Assembly: GCA_005789975.1 (NCBI GenBank)
Contig: SXWC01000066.1
Location: forward strand, 1 to 14,784
Source of the DNA: Planctomycetaceae bacterium
Lineage (GTDB): Bacteria > Planctomycetota > Planctomycetia > Pirellulales > UBA1268
DNA length: 14,784 nucleotides
Direction of reading: 5' to 3'
Positions 1 to 6,739 of this stretch are shown here, piece by piece. The notes beneath the pieces were generated by a model, which worked only from the letters and a program-made list of their open reading frames with translations, was not told where the DNA came from and did no database searches. Positions within the stretch are counted from its first letter, which is position 1. Each line of letters opens with the position of its first letter. The position numbers and the translations under genes are program-made.

Positions 1-1216
1 AGACGGCGAGGTACCAGCGATGCACCTCCTGCGGCTTGACGCCGAGGAGCAGCGCGAAGAGCCCCGTCACCATCAGCCGCTGGATGTGGTGCGCGTAGCC
101 GTGGCGGAGGGTCTGGCCGAGGGCGTCGCGGAGGCAGTTCATCTCCGTGTCGGCCGTCCAGTAGAAGCCGGGCAGCGGCCGTTCGGCGGCCAGCGCGTTG
201 CGGCGTTCGTAGTCGGGCATGAAGTGCCAGTAGACGCCGCGGACATACTCCCGCCAACCGAGCACCTGACGGATGAATCCCTCCGTCGCCTCCAGTCCCG
301 CCCCGCCGTCCCGCCAGACCCGCTCCGCGCCGGAGACGACGTCGCGCGGATCGAGGAGCTTCATGTTCATCGCCTGCGCGAGCCGGGAGTGATAGAGCCA
401 CGGCTCGCCGGTCCACATCGCGTCCTGGTAGGTGCCAAAATGAGGCAGCCGGTGCGCGAGAAAATCATCGAGCGCGGCCCGGGCGTCGGCGGGCGTGACC
501 GGCCAGTCGAAGTCGTCGAGGTTTCCCGGGTGCGTCGCAAACCGCTTCCTGACGAGGTCGATCACCTGCCTCGTGATCGCGTCGGGTTCGAAGCGGATCG
601 GCGCCGGCAGCTTTCCCGGTCCCGCCTTGGGGAACGCGCCGCGATTTTCGGCGTCGTAGTTCCACTGGCCGCCCGCGGGCTCGCCGTCGTCCATGAGCAC
701 CTCGAACTTCCGCCGCAGGGGCCGGTAGAAGTATTCGAGCCGCAGCTGCTTGCGGCCCTCGGCGTGGGCCGCGAACTCGTCGCGCGACGAGTAGAAGTGC
801 CGGTCTGGCCGGATCTCGAGCGGCACCCCGGCCTGCTTCGCCGCCCCGCGGAGCGCCTCCTGCACCCGCCATTCCCCCGGCTCCACGACGACCAGGCGTT
901 CGGGCATGCGGCCTTTGGCCCGGTCGCGGTCGAGGCTCGCGAGCAGCGCCGCGGCGAGCGTGCCGGGCTCGTTCGGTCGTGGCTCCGCGGTCAGCTCGGT
1001 GGCGTCGATGGCGATCCCTTCCTGTTCGACGTCCCGGCGAAAGTGTCGCATGGCCGAGAGGAAGACCGCGATCCGCGCCTTGTGCGTCCAGACATGGGTC
1101 GATTCCTCGGCGACCTCCGCCATCCAGACGCGGTCGCGGCCGCGGTCAAACCCGTCGAACGCCGCACCCCGGCGGTCGAGTTGGTCGCCGAGCACGAGCA
1201 CCAGTTGCCTCGTCAT
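1..1216 (-). CDS. Cryptochrome/photolyase-related protein, iron-sulfur (6-4) photolyase type (3' end cut off)
   Basis: The minus strand encodes the first 405 residues of a deoxyribodipyrimidine photolyase-related (DPRP) protein. The family, typified by Agrobacterium PhrB, uses FAD, a lumazine antenna and a 4Fe-4S cluster to repair (6-4) photoproducts in DNA using light. The N-terminus (QLVLVLGDQL, about 4-13) is the Rossmann-like DPRP domain. The C-terminal catalytic part shows FGTYQDAMW, YHSRLAQAMNMKLL, GWREYVRG and YAHHIQRLMVTG, all typical of the FAD-binding helical domain. Cys361 matches the first of four cluster cysteines (Cys350 in PhrB); the other three would lie beyond base 1. The family is about 510 residues, so roughly 100 are missing. 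The ATG at 1216-1214 is preceded by a strong Shine-Dalgarno (GAGGAGG). It is divergent from the CoA-transferase with 59 bases between starts. A long plus-strand open frame over the same bases is a GC-rich shadow. Confidence 0.92.
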   Translation of the reverse strand, partial: MTRQLVLVLGDQLDRRGAAFDGFDRGRDRVWMAEVAEESTHVWTHKARIAVFLSAMRHFRRDVEQEGIAIDATELTAEPRPNEPGTLAAALLASLDRDRAKGRMPERLVVVEPGEWRVQEALRGAAKQAGVPLEIRPDRHFYSSRDEFAAHAEGRKQLRLEYFYRPLRRKFEVLMDDGEPAGGQWNYDAENRGAFPKAGPGKLPAPIRFEPDAITRQVIDLVRKRFATHPGNLDDFDWPVTPADARAALDDFLAHRLPHFGTYQDAMWTGEPWLYHSRLAQAMNMKLLDPRDVVSGAERVWRDGGAGLEATEGFIRQVLGWREYVRGVYWHFMPDYERRNALAAERPLPGFYWTADTEMNCLRDALGQTLRHGYAHHIQRLMVTGLFALLLGVKPQEVHRWYLAV

Positions 1217-1244
1217 TCAATCCTCCTCGCCTGTGGGTCGGCCA

Positions 1245-1250
1245 TATCCT
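1245..1250 (+). promoter_or_regulatory. Possible -10 box for the CoA-transferase gene
   Basis: TATCCT lies 25 bases before the ATG, just upstream of the GGAG ribosome binding site, in the 59-base gap between the divergent photolyase and CoA-transferase genes. No TTG-type -35 stands at the right spacing, so this rests only on the -10 and its position. The hexamer GGCCAT occurs twice nearby (1240-1245 and 1255-1260), flanking the box, and might be a protein site. Confidence 0.3.
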
Positions 1251-1275
1251 AGTGGGCCATCGTGGAGACGTCCTC

Positions 1276-2559
1276 ATGCAGGCTTGGCAGACGGGGGCTG
1301 AATCCGCCGACGCCGTCGTGTCGCGGATCAGAAGCGGCATGAACGTGTTCGTGCACGGGGCCGCGGCGACCCCCACGCCGCTGATCGACGCGCTCGCCCG
1401 GCGGACCGATCTCGAGAGGGTGCGGTTCTGGCACATCCACCTCGAGGGCCCGCTGGCCTTCACGGCTCCCGGGCAGACGGCCCGCTTCCGCTCGACGTCG
1501 CTCTTCATCGGTGCGGGCCTGCGGGCCGCGGTGGCCGAGGGGCAGGCCGATTTCGTGCCGATCTTTCTCTCCGACATCCCGGCACTCTTCACCAACGGTC
1601 GCGTGCGGCTCGACGCCGCGCTCGTGCAGCTCTCCCCTCCGGATCGCCACGGCATCTCCACGCTCGGCACGTCGGTTGACACCGCCCGTGCCGCCGTCGA
1701 CACGGCCGGCATCGTGCTGGCGGAGATCAACGGGCGGATGCCCCGGACGCACGGTCATTCGGCGGTGCCGCTCGACCGCGTCACGGCCTGGTGCGCGACC
1801 GACCGCGATCTTCCGGAACACGCTCCGCGGCCCGTGACCGCCGTCGAGGCACGGATCGGCGACCATGTCGCCGCGCTCGTCGAGGACGGCAGCTGCCTGC
1901 AAGTGGGGATCGGCGGGATTCCGACGGCGGTGCTGGCCCGCCTCGAGAACCACCGCAACCTGGGCATCCACTCGGAGATGGTGTCGGACGGGGTCGTTTC
2001 CCTGCTCGAGTCGGGCGTGGTCACGAACCGGCAAAAGGCGATCCATCCCGGGCGGACGGTCGCGAGCTTCGTCCTCGGCAGCCGGCGGCTCTACGACTTC
2101 ATCGACGACAACCCGTTGGTCGAGGTCCACCCCTGCGACCGCACCAACGACACGAACCTGATTCGCAAGATCGATCGGGTCGTGGCGATCAACTCCGCGA
2201 TCGAGATCGACCTCACGGGCCAGGTCTGCGCCGACTCCCTCGGCCATCGGCTCTACTCCGGCATCGGAGGCCAGATGGACTTCATCCGCGGCGCCGCCAT
2301 GAGCCGCGGGGGCAGGCCGATCATCGCGCTGCCCTCGACGGCCGCCGGTGGGGGCGTGTCACGGATCGTGGCCGAACTCGCCCCCGGCGCCGGCGTGGTC
2401 ACGACCCGGGGCCACGTCCACTGGGTCGTCACCGAGCATGGTGCCGTCGATCTGCACGGCAAGAGTCTCGCGGAGCGGGGCCGGCTGCTCGTCTCGATCG
2501 CGCATCCGGACTTTCGGGACGGCCTCCTCGCGAAGCTCCACGGGCTCAAGCGGGCCTGA
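1276..2559 (+). CDS. Acyl-CoA:carboxylate CoA-transferase (acetyl-CoA hydrolase / 4-hydroxybutyrate CoA-transferase family)
   Basis: A cytoplasmic family I CoA-transferase of 427 residues, the usual length for the acetyl-CoA hydrolase/4-hydroxybutyrate CoA-transferase group. These enzymes move CoA between an acyl-CoA and a carboxylate, commonly acetate, through a glutamyl-CoA thioester. Visible motifs are FLSDIP (97-102), GIGGIP (211-216), HSEMVSDG (232-239, whose Glu234 is the expected catalytic glutamate) and GGQMDFIRGA (331-340). The N-terminal and C-terminal AcCoA hydrolase/transferase domains both appear complete. The start ATG at 1276 has GGAG at 1264-1267; an in-frame GTG at 1252 is a weaker alternative, and longer upstream reading runs into the neighbouring gene. 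The substrate cannot be told from sequence: acetate, butyrate, 4-hydroxybutyrate or succinate are all possible. It stands alone, with no fermentation or acyl-CoA genes beside it, and ends 17 bases from the convergent glycosyltransferase. Confidence 0.9.
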   Translation: MQAWQTGAESADAVVSRIRSGMNVFVHGAAATPTPLIDALARRTDLERVRFWHIHLEGPLAFTAPGQTARFRSTSLFIGAGLRAAVAEGQADFVPIFLSDIPALFTNGRVRLDAALVQLSPPDRHGISTLGTSVDTARAAVDTAGIVLAEINGRMPRTHGHSAVPLDRVTAWCATDRDLPEHAPRPVTAVEARIGDHVAALVEDGSCLQVGIGGIPTAVLARLENHRNLGIHSEMVSDGVVSLLESGVVTNRQKAIHPGRTVASFVLGSRRLYDFIDDNPLVEVHPCDRTNDTNLIRKIDRVVAINSAIEIDLTGQVCADSLGHRLYSGIGGQMDFIRGAAMSRGGRPIIALPSTAAGGGVSRIVAELAPGAGVVTTRGHVHWVVTEHGAVDLHGKSLAERGRLLVSIAHPDFRDGLLAKLHGLKRA

Positions 2560-2560
2560 T

Positions 2561-2585
2561 CAGCCGCGACGGCCGCCTACGGCTG
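2561..2585. terminator. Possible bidirectional hairpin between convergent genes
   Basis: The 17-base gap between two convergent stop codons carries overlapping GC-rich inverted repeats: CAGCCG (2561-2566) with CGGCTG (2580-2585), or the tighter CGGCCG (2570-2575) with CGGCTG and a 4-base CCTA loop. There is no run of T on either side, so it is not a canonical intrinsic terminator. The placement is what one expects of a shared end signal. Confidence 0.3.
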
Positions 2586-4607
2586 CGGACCAAGCGTGGG
2601 CGACGTCGGCACCGCCATCGGCAGCGGAGCGGGTGACGATGCCGCGGGGGAGAGCGGGGATTCGGACTGGTCCCGCGCCGGCGGTTGTTCCGGGATCGGC
2701 TTCTCTCCCGTGGCGATGGCGAGACTCTCGCGGGCATCCTTGAGGTTGGGGTTGATGACCAGCGCCTTTCGGAGGGCGGTGATCGCCTCCTCTTTTTTGC
2801 CCTGCTTGAAAAGCACGACGCCGAAGTTGTTGAGCAGCGAGGCGATGCCCGGGTCGATCCGCAGATCGGGTTTGCCCAACCTCTCGGCCACCTTGGCGTG
2901 CTCCCTCTCGAAGCCCTCGATCAGTTCCCGGAACTTGAGCTCCGCCTCCGGGAAGCGGCCGGCGGCGGCCAGCGCGTTTGCCAGGTTCACATGGATGGCG
3001 GGCACGTGCGGAGTGACGCGACAGGCCTCCTTGAACTCCTCGACGGCCTCGTCGAGCCGCCCCTTGGCCGAGAGCACCGTGCCGAGGTTGTTGTGGGTCT
3101 CGCCGAGATCGGGCCGCAGGGCGGTCGAGCGGGTGAAGTGGTGCATCGCCCCGCGGTTTTGGATGCGGGTCGGGGGATTCATGTCGTCCACATGCCCCCG
3201 GGCAAACTTCTTCGCGCCGAGCCGGTTGTGGGCCTGCCAGGCGTTCTCGTTGAAGGTGAGCGTGTGGGTCCAGAGGGCGTCCTCGTTGACCCAGGCACCT
3301 GCGTAACGGAACGCCATCCACGTGAGCACCCCCAGGACCAGGGCGGTGCCCACCGCGACCAGCGGCCGCTCCGGGGCCGACACGCGGTCGTACCAGGTGG
3401 CGACGCCGGCGGCGATCAGGGCGATCACGCCGATCATCGGCAGGTAGATGAAGTGGTCGGCCACCCAGGTGATCCGCATGTAGGAAATCGTGACGAACCC
3501 GAGCACGGGGGCCACCATCAAGAGGAAAAAACCGAGGCCGAAGATCGCGTGGCGGCCCCACGTCGCCCGATTCTGCCAGCACAACCAGCCGACGGCGGCG
3601 ATCACGGGCCAGGCCAGAAACTGCCAGACCTTGGGGGGATCGACCTCCCATTTCGGATAGATCGGCAGGAGCGTCGCCGGCCAGAGGATCAGCTTCATGT
3701 AATAGAGGATCGCCATCCCGGCGGTGGCGATCCGGGAATCGAGGCCGCCGACGATGATCGTCTCCTGGCCGATGGCCCGGCCGTGCTGGTAGTAGATCGT
3801 GATGATGCCGAGCACGATCGAGATCAGGAAAAATGGCGCCGCACGGATCAGGTCGCGGACGGCGACGCCGCCCCGCTTCCACCATGCGTGGAGCAGGAGC
3901 ACCACCGGCAGCGCCACGACCGAAGTCTTCGCGAGCATCGAGAGCAGGAAGAACAGGATCGAGAACAGGTAATGGCGGCGGGCGGCGGGGGAATCGTCGT
4001 TGAGATCATCGAACTGCACGAAGTTGATGGCCGACAGGAGCAAGAGCGGCAGCGAGAGCGTGTTCTTGAGCTCCGACACCCAGGCCACGGACTCGACGCA
4101 AACCGGATGCACGGCGAAGATCACCGCCCCCAGCCAGGCCCCCGGGATTTTCATCAGGGCGAAGAGCCGCCAGAGCAGCAGCGCCCCCACGATGTGCAGG
4201 ATGATGGTCGTCAGGTGGTAGCCCGTCGGCCACATCTGGAAAAACGGCCATTGCATCCAGAGCGCCGTGTAGCTCAGCGGAAAGTAGTCGGCGCCATCGG
4301 GGTTGATCCAGAGTTTGACGAATGCGCCGAGCGTTGTTGACTGGACGGTGGGATTGGCCGTCAGCAGTTGGTCGTCGTCCCAGAGCCAGTCGGCGGGAAA
4401 GAACGGGTGGTAGACGGGCGAATAAATCCAGAGCGCCGCCAGCACGATCACGGCCAGCCGCATCAGAAAGTCCTGCCAGCGGTCAGCCGGCAACCAACCG
4501 GCGATCGTTGGGCCGGCGCTCACCGCCGACCCGCCGGCGGCAACGGGCCTGCGGTCGGCCCGGTCCAGGGGTTCTCGGGACCGTGAATTCCTGCGATTCA
4601 TCGCCAT
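2577..4607 (-). CDS. GT-C membrane glycosyltransferase with C-terminal TPR repeats (TMTC-like)
   Basis: A 676-residue polytopic inner membrane protein. After a polar N-terminus of about 48 residues come about 11 hydrophobic segments, then at least three TPR units (ETHNNLG..., IHVNLANALAAAGRFPEAE, LLNNFGVVLFKQGKKEEA), then a Pro/Ser/Ala-rich tail. The first extracytoplasmic loop carries an acidic triplet, WLWDDD (Asp77-79), the expected catalytic/metal site of GT-C enzymes; HFIYLPMIG resembles the conserved (R/H)YxYLPxxG motif of this family. Known relatives (eukaryotic TMTC proteins) transfer mannose from a polyprenyl-phosphate sugar to proteins; bacterial members are mostly uncharacterised, so protein O-glycosylation is an inference. 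The start is uncertain: ATG 4607, ATG 4601, or an in-frame TTG at 4691. I prefer 4607 because the TTG at 4691 looks like part of a -35 box. It appears monocistronic. Confidence 0.85.
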   Translation of the reverse strand: MAMNRRNSRSREPLDRADRRPVAAGGSAVSAGPTIAGWLPADRWQDFLMRLAVIVLAALWIYSPVYHPFFPADWLWDDDQLLTANPTVQSTTLGAFVKLWINPDGADYFPLSYTALWMQWPFFQMWPTGYHLTTIILHIVGALLLWRLFALMKIPGAWLGAVIFAVHPVCVESVAWVSELKNTLSLPLLLLSAINFVQFDDLNDDSPAARRHYLFSILFFLLSMLAKTSVVALPVVLLLHAWWKRGGVAVRDLIRAAPFFLISIVLGIITIYYQHGRAIGQETIIVGGLDSRIATAGMAILYYMKLILWPATLLPIYPKWEVDPPKVWQFLAWPVIAAVGWLCWQNRATWGRHAIFGLGFFLLMVAPVLGFVTISYMRITWVADHFIYLPMIGVIALIAAGVATWYDRVSAPERPLVAVGTALVLGVLTWMAFRYAGAWVNEDALWTHTLTFNENAWQAHNRLGAKKFARGHVDDMNPPTRIQNRGAMHHFTRSTALRPDLGETHNNLGTVLSAKGRLDEAVEEFKEACRVTPHVPAIHVNLANALAAAGRFPEAELKFRELIEGFEREHAKVAERLGKPDLRIDPGIASLLNNFGVVLFKQGKKEEAITALRKALVINPNLKDARESLAIATGEKPIPEQPPARDQSESPLSPAASSPAPLPMAVPTSPTLGPQP

Positions 4608-4662
4608 CCGCGCATCCTGCTCGTGGAAAACCTGGGTTCTCGGGGATACCCCCAGCCTCGGC

Positions 4663-4691
4663 AGCGTACGCCCAGATGCGGGCCGACACAA
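4663..4691 (-). promoter_or_regulatory. Candidate sigma-70 promoter for the TPR glycosyltransferase
   Basis: On the minus strand TTGTGT (4691-4686) is followed by 17 bases and TACGCT (4668-4663). Transcription would begin near 4656, giving a leader of about 50 bases before ATG 4607. Spacing is ideal, but the -10 matches TATAAT at only three positions. If real, the TTG at 4691 is not a start codon. Confidence 0.4.
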
Positions 4692-5023
4692 TCGTTGGTT
4701 TCCTTCGGAGCTGGACGCTTGACCGGCGTTTCGGGGGGGAATAAAAAGGGGTCACTTGCGACGGGAGCGTTCTGAAGGGCCACGGTGCCCTCGACGCCCT
4801 CAGCCTGCCCTCGACGCTCTCCGCCTGGAAAGATCGCTCGTGACCGCGTCCTGATCCCCCGTTCCGAGTCGGTGCCGTATCCCGTGGCCCCGCTCGAATC
4901 GCCCTCCAACAAGGGCGGGTGGATCGTTTCTCCGCGCGGTGCAAGTTCCGGCCACGCTGCCATTCCGGCGGCGGATCATGCGTGGCCCGTCCTCCGCCTC
5001 GGCCTCCTCGCGGTGCAGCGGAC
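4692..5023. other. Non-coding spacer between divergent genes
   Basis: This is the main part of the 460-base gap (4608-5067) between the leftward glycosyltransferase and the rightward DUF1559 gene. Open frames cross it on both strands, but none resembles a protein or has a ribosome binding site. It contains a 12-base direct repeat (see 4786-4817) and otherwise no recognised RNA, hairpin or mobile element. Confidence 0.6.
4786..4817. repeat. 12-base direct repeat, 20-base period
   Basis: TGCCCTCGACGC occurs exactly at 4786-4797 and again at 4806-4817, separated by 8 bases. Two copies spaced by two helical turns in a gap between divergent genes could be a regulator site, but a chance duplication is equally possible. 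Confidence 0.5.
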
Positions 5024-5051
5024 TTGACGCGACAGCCTCTCCCCCTATAAA
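5024..5051 (+). promoter_or_regulatory. Strong sigma-70-type promoter for the DUF1559 / PEP-CTERM pair
   Basis: TTGACG (5024-5029), a 16-base spacer and TATAAA (5046-5051) form the best consensus promoter in the window. The expected start of transcription is about 5058, only about 10 bases before the ATG at 5068, and no Shine-Dalgarno fits in that leader. A 5-base inverted repeat TGCAA (5052-5056) / TTGCA (5062-5066) surrounds the start point and could be an operator. Confidence 0.65.
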
Positions 5052-5067
5052 TGCAATAGAGTTGCAA

Positions 5068-5787
5068 ATGACATCGAAGTGCATCAAGCCTGACGCGTTC
5101 CCTGGCCGCCGCCGCGGCTTCACGCTCGTCGAGCTCCTCGTCGTGATCTCGATCATCGGCGTGCTGATCGGCCTCCTGCTGCCCGCCGTCCAGGCGGCTC
5201 GTGAATCGGCCCGCCGCATGCAGTGCGCGAGCAATCTGCGGCAGGTCGGGCTGGCTGTCGTCCAGTTTGCCGAGACACACCGGGGTGCGATGCCCTTGTC
5301 GAGCCACGATCTCGCGCACGGCGAGGAGGAGAAGGCCTGGATCTATACGGTCGCCCCCTTCATGGAGAGCGTGGACGCCATTCGAATCTGTCCGTCCGAT
5401 CGCAACGGTCCGGCACGGCTCCGTGAAGAACTCACCAGCTACCTGCTCAACTCGTTCGTCTGTATCCGTGGCGACAAGGGCGCGATCACGAACTACTTCC
5501 GCATTCCTGCGAAATCCAAGACCTTCATCGCCTTTGAGACATCCGACAAGGTGGGGATTTCACATGCCGACCACACCCACGGGCTGAACTGGTTCAAGGA
5601 CCCTCTCACGCTCCCCACCCGCGTGCCTCGCACATGGGCCCGGATCAAAGAGGACATCCAGACAGACAGGCATGCCGGCGGCTCGAACTATCTGTTCGGC
5701 GACTGCCGCGTGCAGGTGATCGACGAAGCCCAGATCGACGAATGGGTCGTCGCCAACCTCAACTTTGCCGTTCCCGTCCCGAATTGA
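5068..5787 (+). CDS. DUF1559 prepilin-like protein (short form)
   Basis: A 239-residue protein with a type IV prepilin N-terminal methylation signal: basic leader, then G17/FTLVE with Glu at +5, followed by one hydrophobic helix (about 18-40) ending in [15 protein letters not shown], the hallmark of the large planctomycete DUF1559 family. A prepilin peptidase should cut after Gly17; the product is probably an envelope-associated pseudopilin, but the family role is not established. The C-terminus [15 protein letters not shown] (201-215) matches the H-X9-DG signature, except that Gly is replaced by Cys213 after His202 and Asp212. At 239 residues it is shorter than many DUF1559 proteins of about 300. 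The ATG at 5068 was chosen because upstream in-frame sequence is not protein-like and the promoter ends just before it. It is followed after 23 bases by a PEP-CTERM gene, probably in one transcript. Confidence 0.88.
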   Translation: MTSKCIKPDAFPGRRRGFTLVELLVVISIIGVLIGLLLPAVQAARESARRMQCASNLRQVGLAVVQFAETHRGAMPLSSHDLAHGEEEKAWIYTVAPFMESVDAIRICPSDRNGPARLREELTSYLLNSFVCIRGDKGAITNYFRIPAKSKTFIAFETSDKVGISHADHTHGLNWFKDPLTLPTRVPRTWARIKEDIQTDRHAGGSNYLFGDCRVQVIDEAQIDEWVVANLNFAVPVPN

Positions 5788-5810
5788 CATTTTCCAGGAG
5801 ATTTTCCCCA

Positions 5811-6674
5811 ATGGCATTCCGATCGGCTCTCCTCCACGGCCTCCTGCTCGGTTCTTTTCTCTGCGGACTTTCGGCTTCCGGATACGAACTCGACCTGCAT
5901 CTCCACAGCACGGAGGTCACGCCTTCGGAATTCGCGGCTGACGAGGGCTTGCTGCCCGTCGTTGCCGCGGCCAAGACGACCCGGCCCGCGGGCAGCCAGT
6001 TCGACTTCATCGGAGTCTCAGCGGGGTCGCCGATCTGGCTGCTGCCCAAGAATCAAGACCCGGCCGTGCTCTTTCTCAGCATCGGGACCGAGGAGCTCAC
6101 CCCGGCCGATTTCTCGTCGTCCTTACTCTGGTCACTCGTGGCGGTGACCGGTTCCGGCGGGGGACCGGCGCCCGGCTCGTTCTCCGTCTGGAACGTCGAC
6201 AACTTTGGAACGGTGGTGCCCCTGATGTCCACCGCGTCGGGAGCATCGACGCCGAACGCCTTCAGTGTCACTGCCGGAACCCACACCCACTTCAACTACG
6301 GATTCACCGCCCCGGGCCTCTACAACATCGAGTTCACGGCCTCGGCAACCCTCTCCCCCGCGCTGGGTGGCGGGCCGGTGAACGGCACGGCGACCTACTC
6401 CTTCGGGGTCTTCGACACCGGCTCCGACTACCAGTTTCCCGCATCGACACCCTGGACCTACATGGGCCAGTCGTTCTCCGTGCCGCTCGTGGGCAACGAG
6501 CACATCGACATGGGAGTCGCCCTCAGCGCCGTGCCCGAGCCGGAAATCGGCCTGGCGGCCCTGGCGGTGGCGACGGCAGGAGCCGCCTGGGCGGCCCGCC
6601 GAAACGGCCGCAGAGCCGGGATTCCGGCCCTCGTTCGGCGGCACATTCGGCGGCTTGTGCGGCGGGTCGGTTAA
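5811..6674 (+). CDS. Choice-of-anchor M domain surface protein with PEP-CTERM sorting signal
   Basis: A 287-residue exported protein. A signal peptide covers about 1-23. The body matches the choice-of-anchor M / surface-anchored protein domain: ELDLHLHSTEV (26-36), PAGSQFDFIGVSAGSPIW (59-76), LFLSIGTEEL, PGSFSVWNVDNFGT, and AGTHTHFNYGFTAPGLY (155-171). Clustered histidines suggest ligand or metal binding, which is not demonstrated. The C-terminus has VPEPE (241-245), a hydrophobic segment (246-262) and RRNGRR (263-268), the PEP-CTERM signal read by exosortase. The Arg-rich tail continues 19 residues beyond, longer than usual. AGGAG (5796-5800) precedes the ATG. It follows the DUF1559 gene by 23 bases, so both envelope proteins are likely made together. 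A motif NEHIDMGVAL just before VPEPE resembles the usual start of this domain and may be a remnant repeat. Confidence 0.87.
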   Translation: MAFRSALLHGLLLGSFLCGLSASGYELDLHLHSTEVTPSEFAADEGLLPVVAAAKTTRPAGSQFDFIGVSAGSPIWLLPKNQDPAVLFLSIGTEELTPADFSSSLLWSLVAVTGSGGGPAPGSFSVWNVDNFGTVVPLMSTASGASTPNAFSVTAGTHTHFNYGFTAPGLYNIEFTASATLSPALGGGPVNGTATYSFGVFDTGSDYQFPASTPWTYMGQSFSVPLVGNEHIDMGVALSAVPEPEIGLAALAVATAGAAWAARRNGRRAGIPALVRRHIRRLVRRVG

Positions 6675-6729
6675 TCCGATTCCCCGGCTCCGGTTCCTCT
6701 CACAGGCGATCATGCCGGTCGCTTCCCGT

Positions 6730-6733
6730 GAGG
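6730..6733 (+). promoter_or_regulatory. Ribosome binding site selecting GTG 6740
   Basis: GAGG lies 6 bases before GTG 6740. The alternative GTG at 6728 has no comparable sequence in front of it, so this site decides the start of the sigma factor gene. Confidence 0.45.
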
Positions 6734-6739
6734 TGTGCC

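Noticed and set aside
20..1252. Long plus-strand open frame (about 410 codons) opposite the photolyase gene
   Set aside because: Arg/Glu/Val/Leu-rich shadow with no family resemblance; the minus strand gives a clear DPRP protein with a ribosome binding site.
1249..2247. Minus-strand open frame opposite the CoA-transferase
   Set aside because: Asp/Val/Arg-rich composition typical of a GC-rich antisense frame; the plus strand has full family motifs.
2560..3885. Second minus-strand frame inside the glycosyltransferase region
   Set aside because: Off-frame reading, rich in Arg/Pro/Asp; no transmembrane pattern, unlike the chosen frame.
2685..4340. Plus-strand open frame of about 550 codons opposite the TPR glycosyltransferase
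   Set aside because: His/Arg/Asp/Gln-rich antisense shadow of membrane-helix codons; no motif or start signal.
4689..4691. TTG start giving the glycosyltransferase 28 more N-terminal residues
   Set aside because: The TTG falls in a well-spaced candidate -35 box, and the extra residues look non-conserved; ATG 4607 preferred, though not proven.
4483..5319. Minus-strand open frame covering the intergenic gap and the start of the DUF1559 gene
   Set aside because: No recognisable domain, no ribosome binding site, and it overlaps two well-supported genes.
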